This document shows, in pieces, positions 15,004 to 16,103 of a stretch of 16,103 nucleotides of DNA. The position numbers and the translations under genes were made by a program. Under the pieces are notes generated by a model. The model was not told the DNA's origin and made no database searches. It was given only the letters and a program-made list of their open reading frames with translations. The DNA lies in the NCBI GenBank assembly GCA_900541285.1, contig UQJA01000034.1, forward strand, positions 1 to 16,103, written 5' to 3'. The stretch is from an uncultured Collinsella sp. (GTDB lineage: Bacteria; Actinomycetota; Coriobacteriia; Coriobacteriales; Coriobacteriaceae). The stretch's first letter is position 1. Every line of letters starts with the position of its first letter.

Positions 15004-16103
15004 TTAGTTCTGCGAGAAAAAGGGGAACTGCCTCGGATCAACCGGCGGATGCGGCATCGGGCCACCCTGGGGACTACCTTGCGAGCCGCCCTGACCGCCC
15101 ATCATCTTATCGATGGCGTCCTGAACCTCGCCCTCGAACTTTTTCATTCCCTCGTGCAAACGACGCTGACCGTCCTCAGAGCGCAGCTCCTCCATTTGCT
15201 CGGGCGAAATACCCAGTAGCTCGCCCAGCACGCCCATCATCTCGTTTCGCACGCGCTCGCTCGTATCCTCGTCAGCAAAACGGCGCACCTCGGCGCGCGC
15301 CAGCGAATCGACCGTCATACGCTCCTTGCCGTTAAGCCCCAGGTCGGACCACGCGAGCATATACGGCCAGGCACGCTCGGCAAACGAACGGGCCGAGACG
15401 ATCGGCGCCGTCGGTAGCATGCGACGGGCAGCCTCACCCTGTCGAACGAGCATCAGCAGCAGCGAGCAGGCCTCAGGCTTGCCAGCGGCCATCGGGATGT
15501 CGTCGAAAGGTCGATTGCGGTCTACGTGCGCCTCGAGCGCGCCATCGACCTCACCCGGCTCAAGCCCGCCGAGCAGCTGTGCCGCACGGTCGAGCATATC
15601 GACCGGACCGTCGAGCGTCGAGAGCGCCTGCGCCAGCACGCGCTCCATACAATCTTCCACTGCGTTGAGCGTCACGAGCTCTTGGGGCACCACGGCAGAC
15701 GTGCGGTTGCGCACACGCGCCACAAACTCAAGCGTCGACAGGTACACATCGCCAAAGGGCGCAAAGTCGCCCTGGTAGCCGCCGCAAAGCGCCGGCGCCG
15801 CCAGCGCGTACTCGGTTTTGGACAGCGGGCTCAGCGCCATCGCACCCAGCTCGAGCGCCGTATCCTCCAGCATCAGGCCCAGCGTGCGCGAGCGCAGGCG
15901 CTCGGCATCGCCCGCCGACACGTCGCGATCGAGCACGCGCGCCGCATCCGGTGCATCGCGCTCGACGGTGCGAATGTGCAGACGCTCGGCGATGGCGCGG
16001 ACGGCGGCACAGCGGGCAGCCTCGGCTTCTTCCTGCGCCGGCGTAAAGATACGGTTGCGCCCCAGCACCAGGCCAATCACATTGCGCGGGCCCAGAGCGT
16101 CGA
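15004..16103 (-). CDS. Uncharacterised protein, N-terminus beyond the right edge
   Basis: 365 residues are visible and the frame stays open to the window edge. A GTG at 16080 is possible but lacks a ribosome binding site, so the true start is probably outside. The body is helical and charged, with no signal peptide, membrane segment or recognisable catalytic motif. Features include VIGLVLGRNRIFTPAQEEAEA at the visible start, LCGGYQGDFAPFGDVYLSTLEFV in the middle, ISPEQMEELRSEDGQRRLHEG late, and a Gly/Ser/Pro/Gln-rich tail (GGQGGSQGSPQGG) ending PRQFPFFSQN. It lies upstream of ruvC on the same strand, but the SOS box between them suggests separate control. I do not recognise the family. Confidence 0.7.
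   Translation of the reverse strand, partial: DALGPRNVIGLVLGRNRIFTPAQEEAEAARCAAVRAIAERLHIRTVERDAPDAARVLDRDVSAGDAERLRSRTLGLMLEDTALELGAMALSPLSKTEYALAAPALCGGYQGDFAPFGDVYLSTLEFVARVRNRTSAVVPQELVTLNAVEDCMERVLAQALSTLDGPVDMLDRAAQLLGGLEPGEVDGALEAHVDRNRPFDDIPMAAGKPEACSLLLMLVRQGEAARRMLPTAPIVSARSFAERAWPYMLAWSDLGLNGKERMTVDSLARAEVRRFADEDTSERVRNEMMGVLGELLGISPEQMEELRSEDGQRRLHEGMKKFEGEVQDAIDKMMGGQGGSQGSPQGGPMPHPPVDPRQFPFFSQN

Overview
The window looks like chromosomal DNA of a GC-rich gut actinobacterium of the class Coriobacteriia, most likely Collinsella or a close relative. This is inferred from base composition, GGAGG-type ribosome binding sites, the ruvC-ruvA-ruvB order with a GAAC-N4-GTTC SOS box, and a Tat-exported surface protein with an LPXTG-like tail. 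No rRNA, tRNA, CRISPR array, transposase or phage gene was seen.

Left part (1-2260): the start of a minus-strand folate-pathway gene of the FchA/FTCD_C family runs off the left edge. To its right are two tandem plus-strand lipoprotein paralogues, each with its own terminator. The first copy carries a frameshift at an A5 run, while the second is intact. An identical 19-bp, partly palindromic sequence lies upstream of each copy.

Middle (2260-9661): an 829-residue Tat-exported surface protein comes first. It has a ricin-like N-terminal region, a PI-PLC X catalytic domain, an MBG/YDG-like domain and an LANTG anchor. It converges on a small PH-like protein across a strong, possibly bidirectional terminator. 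Next come a solitary YhcG-type (DUF1016) PDDEXK nuclease gene, a 395-bp stretch without a gene, a protein with two zinc ribbons (minus), and a divergently read CDF transporter whose four site residues (N, D, D, D) point to manganese.

Right part (9674-16103), all minus strand: a single-pass membrane protein with repeated Thr-x-Val motifs and a heptad-repeat tail; formate-tetrahydrofolate ligase (fhs); the ruvC-ruvA-ruvB Holliday-junction operon with TGATG stop/start overlaps and a LexA-type box upstream; and an uncharacterised protein cut by the right edge.

The fhs and fchA-like products act one after the other in one-carbon folate metabolism, though the genes are about 10 kb apart here. Most of the window is ordinary housekeeping DNA. 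The parts deserving attention are the duplicated lipoprotein locus with its shared upstream element, the multidomain PI-PLC surface protein, the solitary YhcG gene and the Thr-x-Val membrane protein. I did not find a clearly new multi-gene system.
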